NCBI RefSeq assembly: GCF_000524195.1
Contig: NW_020170449.1
Span: 160,795 to 185,365 of the forward strand
Direction of reading: 5' to 3'
Origin: Echinococcus granulosus
Lineage: Eukaryota; Platyhelminthes; Cestoda; Cyclophyllidea; Taeniidae
Length of the DNA stretch: 24,571 nucleotides
Shown: positions 1 through 24,571 of the stretch, one piece after another
Layout of the letters: each line of letters starts with the position of its first letter
Position numbering within the stretch: the stretch's first letter is position 1
Notes under the pieces: model-generated
Told to the model about the DNA's origin: nothing
What the model saw: the letters and a program-made list of their open reading frames with translations, nothing else
The model's database searches: none
Program-made: the position numbers and the translations under genes

Positions 1-1569
1 CTATTTATCCCGAGCGTGCTCTGCCACACTCACAACTCCCATCCTGACGTCCAACAGGCACATAGAGAGCCTTAGAGTAAAGTGATTATTTGGTGACATT
101 GAAAGGTCCTAGGAGACCCTGCTCTACGCCATGTGTGCTTAAAGGCACACCTCCAAGGTACTTGCTTATGATGGGCATCTTACGTAAGCTGTTCAGAATG
201 GCAATTTTTTGTCAACGATTGTATTGTATCCACTCTTTCTACAGAACGGTTTGTCTCTTTTGCCGTTCGGTCACACAACAGGTCGGTTCTGCATCCATGA
301 TGAGGCAGCCGGGAGCATGCAGGCAGGCAGGTCTTTCACGTGCTGACTCAGTGCTTATAGTAATAAACTTTGTAGTGTAGAATGGGGACGCTGAAAAGTA
401 GCATTACCACCAGCACAGTTTGGATTGGCACTGACGGGAGGTAGTGTTAAGGTCTTTGAGACATTGAAATCACTCAAATCCTGCACGAGTACTTGGATTT
501 TACGTCCCTCTTCTCGGGAGACTTTATTCGGCACCAAACCCTCCTCCATACACTACCGTGCTTTCACCTTTCTTATTCTGTTTTATTTAGTCTAGACGGA
601 GCCTTTTCTTATGTATCTTGAAGAAGTCGTTTACCCCCCCCCCCCCTCCCTAAAGTAGTTACACCTACTTTTATCGCTATCAGTAGTGCGCGATGCACCG
701 GACTACTGCAAGCGGTCCTGATGCATACCTTTTGAGAGAGATACAAATGTTTCACCTCAAATGTGATCAAAAGGGTTCAGGTCTTTCTACAGTTTCCGTC
801 GATAAACTAACAGGTAAATCAGATGAGTTTACATCTCAATGTCATCTGATGCCAGATAGAAGACTGCAGCTGTCTAATGTCAGGTGCAGACTTCTGGTTA
901 CCAGATTAATTTGTCAACACGTAATCGTTATTGGGATTGAACTCCAAAAAGTGTCTAATATGGAAATTAGTTCGGCTTAAAATAATACTTAAGCTCTTAT
1001 AAAGGTGACAATGGTATGAAATCAACACACCTTGTATTCCTTTGTCGCCTTTGTGTCCACGTCCTGAAACACAGCTATGCTTCCTTTGTGGTCCACCTTA
1101 AAAGAAAAGCGACTACATTACTGTCATTAAATGAGGCAACAAAAGCAAACGGGACAGCATTTTCACAGTGCCACAATTTTTTTCTCACTACAGCTTGAGG
1201 AACTGGAGGTTCGAAGAATTCGACGTTGGAAGGGGAACTGGCAGTTAATCCTCCAACTGCATTTGAGAAGTCTGAGTCTGGCTCCTCGGCTGTTCTGTAC
1301 GTCAACAATGCATATTTCAATACTGAAATGCATTTTTACGTACTACGCAGTGTAATTGCTTTGTTTACTCCTTTGCTCCAAAGCATACTTACTTTCCAAG
1401 GCATTTAGGCTAACTTCCAGACTTTCGATATCCTCTAAACATCAATTAAGGAGTGGATATTCGACTACAGAGCGTCGCCGAGTGATCTTCACCACACGAA
1501 ACTACGACAGCTGCCGCTACGGAGGCATAACAACAATTCGAAGCCGCGGCAAGAGGTATGCAAACTCAC
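1..1569. other. Presumed SQOR intron 5 sequence, no recognised gene
   Basis: It follows the donor of SQOR exon 5. A run of 13 C residues lies at 634-646. Minus-strand open stretches at 355-549 and 1075-1320 were compared with the next SQOR segment and do not match. No repeat or RNA gene was recognised. Confidence 0.5.
634..646 (+). repeat. Poly-C homopolymer run
   Basis: Thirteen consecutive C residues followed by TCCC. Long C runs are uncommon in this AT-rich background, and the exact length could be a sequencing or assembly artefact. Confidence 0.85.
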
Positions 1570-17017
<15,448 letters not shown>

Positions 17018-17040
17018 TGTGGTGTAACCTGAAACAAATC
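17018..17040 (-). promoter_or_regulatory. Splice acceptor 11 bases upstream of SQOR ATG (5' UTR intron or spliced-leader site)
   Basis: The minus strand reads GATTTGTTTCAG, a T-rich tract ending in AG, with the exon starting at 17028 and the ATG at 17017. So either a noncoding first exon is spliced here, or a spliced leader is trans-spliced, as happens for many flatworm genes. The window cannot separate the two. Confidence 0.5.
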
Positions 17041-18512
17041 CAAAAGTTTAGGTCACTAGAGGTGAGTTGGGACCCAAAGTCTACCATAATAAACAAAACG
17101 AATGATAGTATCGCCTAAACCAAAATCACAATTTCTTATACGTGATGGGTTCAACATGAATTAGTGAAAAATACTACTCGTCGAAAAGACAAACTGGCAC
17201 AACTCACGAGCCCCGCCTGTCTACAACCCAAGTGCCCGCCTTACCGAACGCCAGTATATTGCCCTTGAAAAGAAGGTATTTCAAGTATAAGATTCTTCCC
17301 ATTTGATGAGACAAGTTTCATAAAAGTTTAGAGGAATGCAAGACAAAGTAAAAATACTACTTGCGTCATAATTTTTGCTTAATGTAGTAGTATTGATGGC
17401 GATCAGCTCCAATATTTGAACCATTGTCCTCAATTAAACATTAATATTTTATTTAGAAGCACTAAATGAAGAAGAGCCCTATGTTTTTTTAAAGCACTTA
17501 TAGCAAAAAGTTTAGAGCATACCAAATTTTGCAGTTGTGCTTTTTTCGTAAGCATAAAGGAGCAATTATTCTAAAAATACACCTGACAAAATCTTGTCTT
17601 ATAATTGTAATTTGTCATTTCTTATAACATTTTTATCATCGTTTGCTAATGCTTATTATTTCTAGACAACGTCTACCCTACATCTGTCTCTTAACGCGCT
17701 TCCCTGTATTTATTTCCTCTTCGCATGAGGGTACTTAAACAGCATTTGTACCTAGTCGAGAAAATTTGACGAAGTGTCTGGAAGTTAACGTTTAGTTTCT
17801 GCAAAGCCAAACTACGTCATGTCACCACAGAATGATAGCGTGTTTTTAGAGTATAGATGGTCTGGTTCCCTCTAGACTTAATCAGATGGCTACCTTGCCA
17901 AGACGAAAACGCAACCTGGGAGGACTGAAGATTTGTTGGAACTCAATTTACTATGGAAGCGTGCCTAAAATTGGCAAGCAAAATACCTCTGGTGATAACA
18001 CTTCTGTTTATGTGAGCTTCAAAGATCTAACCAAAGCCCACCGTCAGCCGGTCATCGCCACCACACTTTACTCCAGAGTGAAGAACCCAATCCCACCTCA
18101 ACCACTACTCGTTTCCGCCATAAAAGAGGCATAGGTAAATAAACAAGGCCTCATTGTTATCATTGCATCATACACGCAAGTATGCAAGGGGTGACAGTGA
18201 CATTACATCAGCTCTTCATTATTCGCTCACCAGAGCTCTTTAACCGACGCAAACGCAGCACACACGCGCCCACATGTAAACCACAATGCGTAGGAGGTGA
18301 CGGCGATGGCGAGGCGACGCCGATGAAGTAGACAAGCAAAGACCTTCCTTATGTACACATCTTTCTCCCTTTCAACTTCCGACGGCTGAGGGAAGGGTGG
18401 GACACTTAAAGAACAGGGGCTACTTTTGCTAATATAGGGAGAGGAGGGTGAGGGGTGGAGGAAACGTGTGGGTCGGGGTTGAGAAAGAAAAAGGACCCGG
18501 CAGTTGAGCGAG
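17029..18512. other. Interval between the TCF20-like stop and SQOR exon 1
   Basis: It should contain the TCF20-like 3' UTR and poly(A) site (minus-strand AATAAA motifs occur, for example near 17708-17714) and the SQOR promoter or 5' UTR. A plus-strand ORF lies at 17886-18134. 18360-18500 is strongly C/T-rich on the minus strand. Confidence 0.6.
17886..18134 (+). CDS. Unrecognised 82-residue ORF on the plus strand
   Basis: Begins MATLPRRKRNLGGLK and ends SAIKEA. It is basic at the N-terminus with a Pro-rich tail (NPIPPQPLL), and has no signal peptide or membrane segment. CTCTAGACTTAATCAG directly precedes the ATG like a splice or trans-splice acceptor, and AATAAA occurs 3-9 bases after the stop. 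These details are suggestive, but an ORF this length can arise by chance, and it resembles no family I recognise. It could also be a fragment of a mobile element or an exon of an unseen plus-strand gene. Confidence 0.25.
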   Translation: MATLPRRKRNLGGLKICWNSIYYGSVPKIGKQNTSGDNTSVYVSFKDLTKAHRQPVIATTLYSRVKNPIPPQPLLVSAIKEA

Positions 18513-18574
18513 TTAGGAATAGACATAATGCTTCTTGCACAGCACTGTGAACTGCTCCTCGTTGAAATGGCATT
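18513..18574 (-). CDS. TCF20/RAI1-like exon 4 (last zinc ligands and stop)
   Basis: A 62-nt coding part of the terminal exon, after a strong polypyrimidine acceptor (CCTTCTCTCCTTGTAG). Its first two bases complete Glu627. It then reads [15 protein letters not shown] followed by four residues and TAA. This matches the end of TCF20/RAI1 (C-x10-CPKH with an EENF motif); here EEQF replaces EENF and CKKH replaces CPKH. C628, C639 and H642 complete the PHD finger. The phase fits exon 3 exactly. The 3' UTR continues below 18513 into a C/T-rich (minus-strand) stretch. Confidence 0.85.
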
Positions 18575-21500
18575 CTACAAGGAGAGAAGGAAGGGAAGAG
18601 GTTTAAGTTCCTTCAAAAGAATTCACCGCACCCTCTCCCCTCTAAATCCGCGATGGGGAGAGGAAGATCGTCATGCATCACAAAGCAATTTTAACAAATA
18701 GGGAGGAAACATCCGCGCAAACAATACTATCTTACAATGTAAAATATAAAAATTACTCGTGATATACTTTGACCACCAGGATCTCAGATAATGCGGGATG
18801 TGTTTATAATATTTTGAATAAGTACAATAAGCTATTTTGCATGTAACGCGTCACGATTCGGCAAAACCAGCTATTACAACAAGGTAAATAAAACGTCAAA
18901 CATGCGACGCCGGGCTCAGGTCACCTATTGTGCGTTCAATGCATGTTTCGCAAGACTAGCAACCATAAGCTCCGAGCTGACAGAACTGGATCACAGGAGT
19001 CACTTTAAAAATATGCAAAATCTATAGCTAATCTCCAACGCATTGCAAATCATTACAATCCCCAAAACCAGAATGATATTCCAGTGAATAAAAAAGCTAT
19101 TCCTGTCTGCCAAAAATGAGATCCAAAGTATGCTTGTGCCTGATTTTTATTACTGTTTGATCATTCTCTGCTCCCAATCACTTTTTTACATAGTCAGTAA
19201 AAGTAGTCGTTTACAAGAGTCCATGATTGTCTGTAGAAGGGGGACGATCACCATACTAACGACCGTTCAATTGAATGAAGGAGAATTGAAAGGCAGAAAC
19301 AAAACTTACCAGCAAGACGAGCACAGTTGTAGTGGTAGCAGAGGTTGCAACCATGATTTCGGCAGCTCAGAATCGCTCCGTGCTTTTTACAATGTGAGCA
19401 AACCTACCAACAAAGGGGGAAGAAAAACTGAAGCCCATCGAAACCGAGAAAAAGAATTCATTTAAAACACAAACACATACTAGAGAGGGGGTGTTCAAAT
19501 CAAAACTAGACTTTTATTTCAAAGGACGATACTGCATTCGCAGTGTATCAGTGAGCATAATGTCTAACCCTAGAGAATCGAAGCATAATCTGCCATACAA
19601 CAGCCCATGGAACGAATCTGGGGGCATGAGCATTTCTAGTTCCAAAAAAGCTCACGCACGCTAGGTACCAACACAAGACAAGAAGGCTGAGTGCTTCTCC
19701 AGCTGCTACTGCTTCCGTGGTACTGAGTTGGTGGAGCGTCTTGATAAGGAAGCCCGCAATTTTCTGCTTCTTACCGCTGCATCAAACAATACCTGACTAC
19801 ATCACTTACCTCTCGAGGCCAAAGGAGCACCAGATTAGTGGAAACATACGCAGACCAGTATTTCACCAAGAATTACGAGGTGAAACTGTCTATACTAGGC
19901 TAAATGTGGAATGATGGGCGAAGAATGAATCAGTCACACTGACAAATCATTTTATATTGAAGCTGCCTTCGGAGCAGTGGTTAGCCATAGGGGTAAGTGG
20001 ACAAGTGCAGCTTACGCTCCTCGGTAATCGTTCCTTTTGCCTAACATAGTTGTGAGTCCCGGTTTGACCCGAACGACCCCTCATATTATGAGGTCATTTG
20101 TACCGTGGCGAAGTCATGAATGTTTCTAATTTCATATCCCATCCTTAATTTGAGCTGCAAAAACACCACTGTTCGAGGTAGAGCGGCACATTGTGGAATG
20201 CTAAATTGGCCTGCCGGTTCCATTGGCTAAGCTGGCTGGTATACGTCCAAAATTCACTACAGCCGACTAACCAGCCACTTCTCCCAAGGGGTCGCAATTC
20301 TGGATGGAAGATGGAAACCCAGACACGCTTAGTTAACTTCTCGGATTTGAAGTGCGTGTGCGGTTATGGGTAGATTCAACAATACGCTGACATTATAATG
20401 CATTGAAGTGGTACATAAGCCTTCTCGCTCCTGGCCTAGCATAAGATATTAGTAAGAATCAGCAGTTTTGTACCAATGATTAAAAGAAAGTAGCATAGCG
20501 TTAAAAATGCTGGCTCAACCCTCCTACCCAATGCAATACTCCAAATTCTACCTAAAAAGATCACAAGATAGGGCTTTGTGAATAAGTCTAAGGCACGGAT
20601 TTCGTTTAATTTTGGCTAAACAAGACCAGAAGCACAAAAATCATAAGACGAAACCATTTATACATTGACAAACCGATACAAATTAAAAAACCTTGTTAAT
20701 TCAGCCACTACCGCTTCTTGAATGACTACCATGAAAAAAAGCAAAATTCAGTAAGTACTTTGGAGAAAGACAAGGCGAACTAACCGTCTCCAGAGCCATG
20801 ATAACAGCATCATCCAACCCTGCGATTTTTCCATCCCCCTGAATATGCGTCCCCGGCGCCCAGAGTACACATTCCAGATGGAACCACACCTCCCCCTCTC
20901 GACCAACCCGATTAGCCTCCGGATGGGCCTCCGCACCAGATGCTGCTGCCGCTCCCTCCAACGCTGTCGTCGACGCCGCCCCCCTCTTCCCCTTCCCCAG
21001 CCTCTTCCTCGTCTGCGGAGGTGGTGGCGACTGCTGAACACTCCGAACGGAAATGCTGCCTCCGGCTGGAGGAGAAATAGCCTTAATTATGAGACGAAGC
21101 GATGGTGAAGGTGCAAAACGGGTCTGAGTGGAGGGAGCGAGAAAGTAGGGACCATAGAGGGGTCCCAGACCTAGGAAAGACGGTGCTTCGGCGCAGAAAA
21201 CGCAGCGCCAGGAAGGACAGGCTGCCTCGCTATAGCCTTCCGGTAGGCGGGCATCACGGGTGCTTGAGCCCGGCCTTAACGACGGTTTGTAGTGTGAGGA
21301 GGTGAAAAAAGAATGTAGGTCGGGGGAAAAGGGGGAGAGCTTATCAATAAATGGATGGTGATTGGGACCTCCGCTGGAGGACGCGCCAGCGTTTGCTGCC
21401 GCCGCCGCTCTCAAAATAGGGCAATCGATGTTTTCGTTGGTGGTGATTGCGGGATTGATTACGTGCGCAGGGTGGATCTGATGTTCATCATTAGGCTCTG

Positions 21501-22649
21501 TGGACTGACATGATTCAAGTGTTATCGAAGACTGACAAAGACAGAAATAGGGAGATTTGAGGTAGCGACGTTGCATATTAATTTCAGCCACATTGACGTT
21601 AGCGCTGGCTTTGTTTACACCTATGTAGGGACCCCGGGCACCGCGTTTTCGCATCGCCGATTTCCTAAAACAAAATTGGGAGAATGAACAAAATGGAACT
21701 TGAAAAAAAGGCAATGCAAATACAAAATTTTACAAGATGCTTACTTCTGAACACTCTCCTCAGCCCGTTTCAGAATGGCCGATCGCTTGCCGCCGGTCTC
21801 GAAATCGGAGTCGGCAACTCGCGACCATCGCTTCTTTTGCGGTCGACGCCTCTTAGCAGGAGCCTTGCGTGCCGGTTTTTTCACAGTAGTCACGCTTGTT
21901 ATTTCTACTGCTTCGTTGGGGACGGCCACAGGAGAGGGTGCTTTCTTCTGTTCACTAGAATTAACCTGCTCAGTCGGCTTTAGGGGAGGCTGTATAGGCT
22001 GCTTGGTGGGAGAAGTAACACGAGGTAGGACAAAAGTGACCGGCATCTTTTCCAGAACCGGCAACCCATTCGAACGTTGCGTTGGTTGTGCTGAACTCGC
22101 CTCACCGATGGGGGACAAGTCCGAACTTACACCATTTGAGGATGAGGAGGAAGATGTGGAACTTGAGGAGGAATCGCTGGAAGAGCAATTACGCTGTTCG
22201 TACGGTTTGGGAACCAAGATGGGGGCATTTTGGTAGGTTGAGAATGCGATATTAGGTGGGTTATTCGACGTATTGCTCAAGCCGTCTTCTTCCATTATTA
22301 CAGGGGGAGCAGGAGAAGGCCGTGAAGATGTGTTGAAGACAGAGGAATGGGCGGGTGATATGCTAGCAGGTGAGAGCGCCGGAGGGAGAGGGGAGTTGCT
22401 GCCGCGGTTTTGTTTCATAGATACATAGAGGGAGTCGAGACGGTTCTCCTCATTGTTCCTAGCAAATTTGCTGGGCGGTTGAGTAAGCGACGACGGCACA
22501 ATGTCACGATAACCGGCAGCTGATCTTTGTACAAAAGGTTGATTCAAACCATCGCTTTGATGATTCATATTAAGTTCTCTGCTTTTGCGTCCGACTATTT
22601 CCTTGGAATCAATAAGACTGCTTTGCAATACCGTGCGAATCCTATCCAT
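18513..22649 (-). CDS. TCF20/RAI1-like: TCF20/RAI1-like nuclear protein with C-terminal extended PHD finger (complete, 4 exons)
   Basis: Spliced coding sequence join(22649..21745, 21664..20785, 19403..19310, 18574..18513), minus strand, 646 residues. The first 300 residues are low-complexity, rich in Ser and Pro, with a Ser run at about 156-171 and a basic patch at 257-274 ([18 protein letters not shown]) that could act as NLS or AT-hook-like DNA contact. The C-terminus is an extended PHD finger. The pre-PHD ligands are C456/C459 and H564/C567. The PHD ligands are C597/C600, C609/C614, H619/C622, C628 and C639/H642. A GPLYGPYF motif follows the first Cys pair and a long basic, Pro-rich insert separates the pre-PHD ligand pairs. 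Both traits are typical of vertebrate TCF20 and RAI1, whose C-terminal finger binds nucleosomes or histones in the nucleus. Family members in vertebrates are much longer (near 1900 residues). The start is the first ATG after an in-frame stop (TAA, 15 bases upstream). All junctions keep frame. The family call is from remembered similarity, not a search. Confidence 0.87.
18575..19309. other. TCF20/RAI1-like intron 3
   Basis: Runs from G|GTAAGT (19309) to CTCTCCTTGTAG (18575) on the minus strand. No other feature seen. Confidence 0.78.
19310..19403 (-). CDS. TCF20/RAI1-like exon 3 (core PHD zinc ligands)
   Basis: This 94-nt exon follows the acceptor CCCTTTGTTGGTAG and ends G|GTAAGT in phase 1. 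It reads VCSHC, then [11 protein letters not shown] and CYHYNC: six zinc ligands (C597, C600, C609, C614, H619, C622) with the same spacing as TCF20 (CSHC-x8-C-x4-C-x4-H-x2-C). Joined to exon 2 the register matches TCF20 across the junction with no gap. It is too short for ordinary ORF calling. Confidence 0.87.
19404..20784. other. TCF20/RAI1-like intron 2
   Basis: Runs from ACG|GTTAGT (20784) to TTGGTAG (19404) on the minus strand. It contains a possible tRNA-derived repeat near 19975-20085. The rest shows nothing recognisable. Confidence 0.78.
19975..20085 (+). repeat. Possible tRNA-derived SINE or tRNA relic
   Basis: TAGCCATAGGGG at 19982-19993 matches the RNA polymerase III A box (TRGYNNARNNGG) at 11 of 12 positions. 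GGTTTGACCCG at 20061-20071 is close to the B box (GGTTCGANNCC). Their spacing of about 67 bases is longer than in a simple tRNA but possible for a Leu/Ser-type or SINE head. No clear acceptor stem and no poly(A) tail were found. Confidence 0.3.
20785..21664 (-). CDS. TCF20/RAI1-like exon 2 (pre-PHD part of the extended PHD finger)
   Basis: This 880-nt exon begins after TTTTAG; its first base completes Lys302, and it ends GAGACG|GTTAGT in phase 0. It carries CVFC (456-459), the GPLYGPYF motif (469-476), a Pro- and Lys/Arg-rich linker, and the WFHLEC (562-567) core with LWAPG after it. In human TCF20 the corresponding segments read approximately GDLFGPFY and FWVHEGCILWANG, from memory. The linker of 104 residues between C459 and H564 interrupts the zinc module as in TCF20/RAI1. 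Confidence 0.88.
21665..21744 (-). other. TCF20/RAI1-like intron 1 (80 bases)
   Basis: GTAAGC at 21744 to TTTTAG at 21665 on the minus strand. It interrupts a Lys codon (phase 2). It is very short compared with the other introns, and in-frame stop codons in it show it is not read through. Confidence 0.8.
21745..22649 (-). CDS. TCF20/RAI1-like exon 1 (residues 1-301, ends phase 2)
   Basis: This 905-nt exon encodes the disordered N-terminal half, with Ser/Pro-rich stretches, the poly-Ser run and the basic patch. It opens at an ATG preceded in frame by TAA with no AG acceptor between, so it looks like the true initiation exon. It ends at a good donor (CAGAA|GTAAGC) two bases into the Lys302 codon. 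No domain is recognised in this half. Confidence 0.82.
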
Positions 22650-23666
22650 TTTCCATGTGAAAAGTTATTGCAATGAAAATGCAAGAATTGAATTTGTGCA
22701 CACCAACCAAAAACTTCAAACCAATAGAAAATGGGTTTCACGATCTAGCCGATTAAATCAAATTGCGCAATAGATTGCTAGCGATTTAATGTAAGAAAAC
22801 ATCGGGGGTTAAAATATACGAGCTAAAAGTGTCCGATAATTGCCAAACACTATAAAATCTATTAAATATGAACAAGAATAAAAAATTGTTGTAAGATTAC
22901 CATTATTTTGGATAAAATTTATATAGATGGCTTGATTTTCCGTGAACTGGTCAGTTTTACAATAGGCTAATACATTTGTTTCTAGACTGGCAATTTATGC
23001 CAGCTAGGTTAGGGGAGTAATGACATCTCTATTTCTTACCCCCAATTTTAAGCCGACATTTTATTGTACCTCCTCGAAGTCACAATAACACAATACAGCA
23101 AGGATAAATGTATAGTTCTAACGTGTAGATGAATTTCAAGGCTATTAGCATTCTATGAAAGCCCTTTTGCAGAGCTTATTTACAAGCTGCAGAGGCTGAA
23201 GTACCCGAGTAGTTGAAAGCAAACAAAATATTTACAGAAGCAGTCATCCAAATTCGCAATTCACTTTCAAACATAGCTTGTACTTAAGCCAACAAATAAG
23301 TGTAGGACGACAGTCTTTGATCTATTTCTCGGCCTTCAAACTGTTAGAACACCCAGGCTAATTCGGTTTTGTCATGTTTATTGCTTAAGGCAAATGGGGT
23401 GGTGGGCACAAGGTTAGGGAGGTTTGGACACAGAACTTTTCTCTGGGTTGTAGAATGCTGATAGTTCTCAATCACAAGGTCCTATTCGTTTCACCACCTC
23501 TTCTCTTAAAGAAACATTTAGACAACATAATTATTACACAGGACTCAAGTGTATACTAACTTATATACTAGTGCAATCCATTTATCAAGCAGTTATAAGC
23601 ATTCTGTTTTTTGTAGAGCTTTAACCATTTTCGCTCATGCCTTATCCAGAAATTACTCTTTGAAAC

Positions 23667-23859
23667 TGTAATACTTTGGTTTTTTTAACACCCAATTTTG
23701 GTAACGTTTCACTTAGGGTCTCTGACACTTAATTTCTCTCCGACTAGTGTGCCTTCCAGGCTATGCTGGTAGCCCAAATCCCTTCTCTATGTTTACGATG
23801 CATATTCTTCCAGAGTATTAAATATTCCTTTACCTTGGGGGATGTCTCAGGGCCCTACA
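23667..23859 (+). repeat. Solo LTR of the TRIM-like family with target-site duplication
   Basis: It starts TGTAATAC, ends GGGCCCTACA, and is flanked by GAAAC at 23662-23666 and GAAAC at 23860-23864: a perfect 5-bp target duplication with TG...CA ends. Inside it has GTTTCACTTAGGGTCTCTG, TAGCCC and CCAGAGTATTAA, shared with the other LTRs. This copy fixes the LTR boundaries of the family at 193 bases. Confidence 0.85.
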
Positions 23860-24460
23860 GAAACACTGTTCACAGTGACCCCAGCTTTTTGCTAAATATC
23901 TTCCTTGGCGGTTACCTCCTATCAAAAATAAGGCTTCCTCTTAGTAGCTTTGTCAGCACAAATGAGCCGCTCTTGTGTCTTGTTCCCCATTCCCATTTTC
24001 TTACCACCTGGAGTGTATTTTTGGCTACTTCAAACGCCAGTGCTTACGAAAGAAGGCCTCAACACATGTCCAGGGTGAACCTTAGAGCCCTACTTCCTTT
24101 CTACACACTGGAATGTAGCTTGCATCAAACAGCTGTTTCTAAAATTTGACAAGCATGTTTCTGCTAGGACCGAAAAGGATCAGCTACCGTTTCCCCAATT
24201 CGTGCTTTGAGATAAAGTGGCATTTTAATGACTTGTTGCCAAAAGTTGTTGGCAATCGAAAAATAATGTGACTGTTACTGTGCATGTATTATACGGCTTA
24301 AACAAATATGCCTCAGTCAGTCGGTTCGGTAGTATTTATTGTACTCTTTATTATTTGCGCCATAATTTAAACTATAATCTCTTACAATTTCAGCGGAATC
24401 TAAATCATGTGATTTAAGTTTGACCGTTTCAGGCATCAAGCCTAACTCAGCCTCAAAGGC

Positions 24461-24571
24461 GATGGATGGATGGATACAGGATGGATGGATACAGGATGGA
24501 TGGATGGATGGATGGATGGATGGATGGATGGATGGATGGATGGATGGATGGATGGATGGATGGATGGATGG
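24461..24571 (+). repeat. (GGAT)n microsatellite with two ATACA interruptions
   Basis: GATG/GGAT units run to the end of the window and probably beyond. Near the left end, two GGATACAGGATGG interruptions 15 bases apart mark a short higher-order repeat; the rest is uninterrupted. Confidence 0.95.

Larger units (their letters stand above)
22650..24571. other. Upstream flank of the TCF20-like gene
   Basis: AT-rich. It presumably holds the promoter and 5' UTR just above 22649, but no clear core promoter motif was identified. It contains a solo LTR (23667-23859) and the tetranucleotide array at the right edge. Confidence 0.55.

Noticed and set aside
355..549. Minus-strand open frame as the next SQOR exon
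   Set aside because: The translation does not resemble the expected segment after KNLIE (charged strand, then the LHVTPPM region), and no acceptor gives a fitting phase-0 exon.
1075..1320. Minus-strand acidic open frame as coding
   Set aside because: No similarity to SQOR and no splice sites that join it to exon 5; it is likely chance.
17894..17915. A 22-nt micro-exon (reading GCVF) as the terminal ePHD exon
   Set aside because: The acceptor is good, and GCVF resembles RAI1's GCTF, but a stop or an unfound further exon follows. The exon at 18513-18574 gives all remaining ligands at the right spacing and a stop.
18227..18526. Minus-strand open frame containing CLLHRRR as the end of the PHD finger
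   Set aside because: No acceptor delivers the needed phase, and the Cys spacing is wrong. The stretch is better explained as 3' UTR downstream of the 18513 stop.
20845..21108. Arg-rich plus-strand open frame
   Set aside because: Antisense of the ePHD-coding exon 2; its Arg richness comes from the complementary Pro/Ala/Gly codons.
21775..22236. 153-residue plus-strand open frame
   Set aside because: It is the antisense shadow of TCF20-like exon 1, whose splice phases and downstream domain support the minus strand.
23763..24149. 128-residue plus-strand open frame
   Set aside because: It begins inside the solo LTR and continues into unique sequence; no domain and no counterpart in the other LTR copies.

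Overview
This is animal nuclear DNA: AT-rich, with small exons separated by long introns, GT-AG splice sites, interspersed retroelements and GGAT-type simple repeats. Nothing bacterial or viral is visible. A flatworm (tapeworm or fluke) or another lophotrochozoan is my best guess, based on the miniature LTR elements, long introns and repeat style. That is inference; no species-diagnostic sequence was recognised.

Two protein-coding genes lie head to tail on the minus strand. The upstream one (coding 22649 to 18513, four exons, 646 residues) is complete. It encodes a chromatin protein of the TCF20/RAI1 family, recognised by its C-terminal extended PHD finger, which I could follow ligand by ligand across three exons to a stop codon. 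The downstream one (coding start 17017, running off the left edge) is mitochondrial sulfide:quinone oxidoreductase (SQOR). Five exons give the first 259 residues, including the FAD-binding Gly-rich loop and the first catalytic Cys. All four introns are phase 0; the C-terminal half lies outside the window.

The long SQOR introns carry a family of miniature LTR retrotransposons (TRIM-like, about 1.03 kb). Two complete LTR-internal-LTR copies sit at 5123-6153 and 8424-9441, each with a matching primer-binding-like site and polypurine tract. There are two solo LTRs, at 7755-7946 and 23667-23859; the second has TG...CA ends and a perfect 5-bp target duplication. The complete elements lie antisense to the host gene. 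The first ends about 80 bases from a 54-nt SQOR exon. The two internal regions share an indel-free stretch of about 60 codons.

Other features are a GGAT tetranucleotide array at the right edge, a decayed GGAT/GAAT-type region in SQOR intron 1, a possible tRNA-derived SINE near 19975-20085, a near-perfect palindrome at 3441-3462, and a plus-strand orphan ORF at 17886-18134 between the two genes. The remaining sequence looks like ordinary intron or intergenic DNA.
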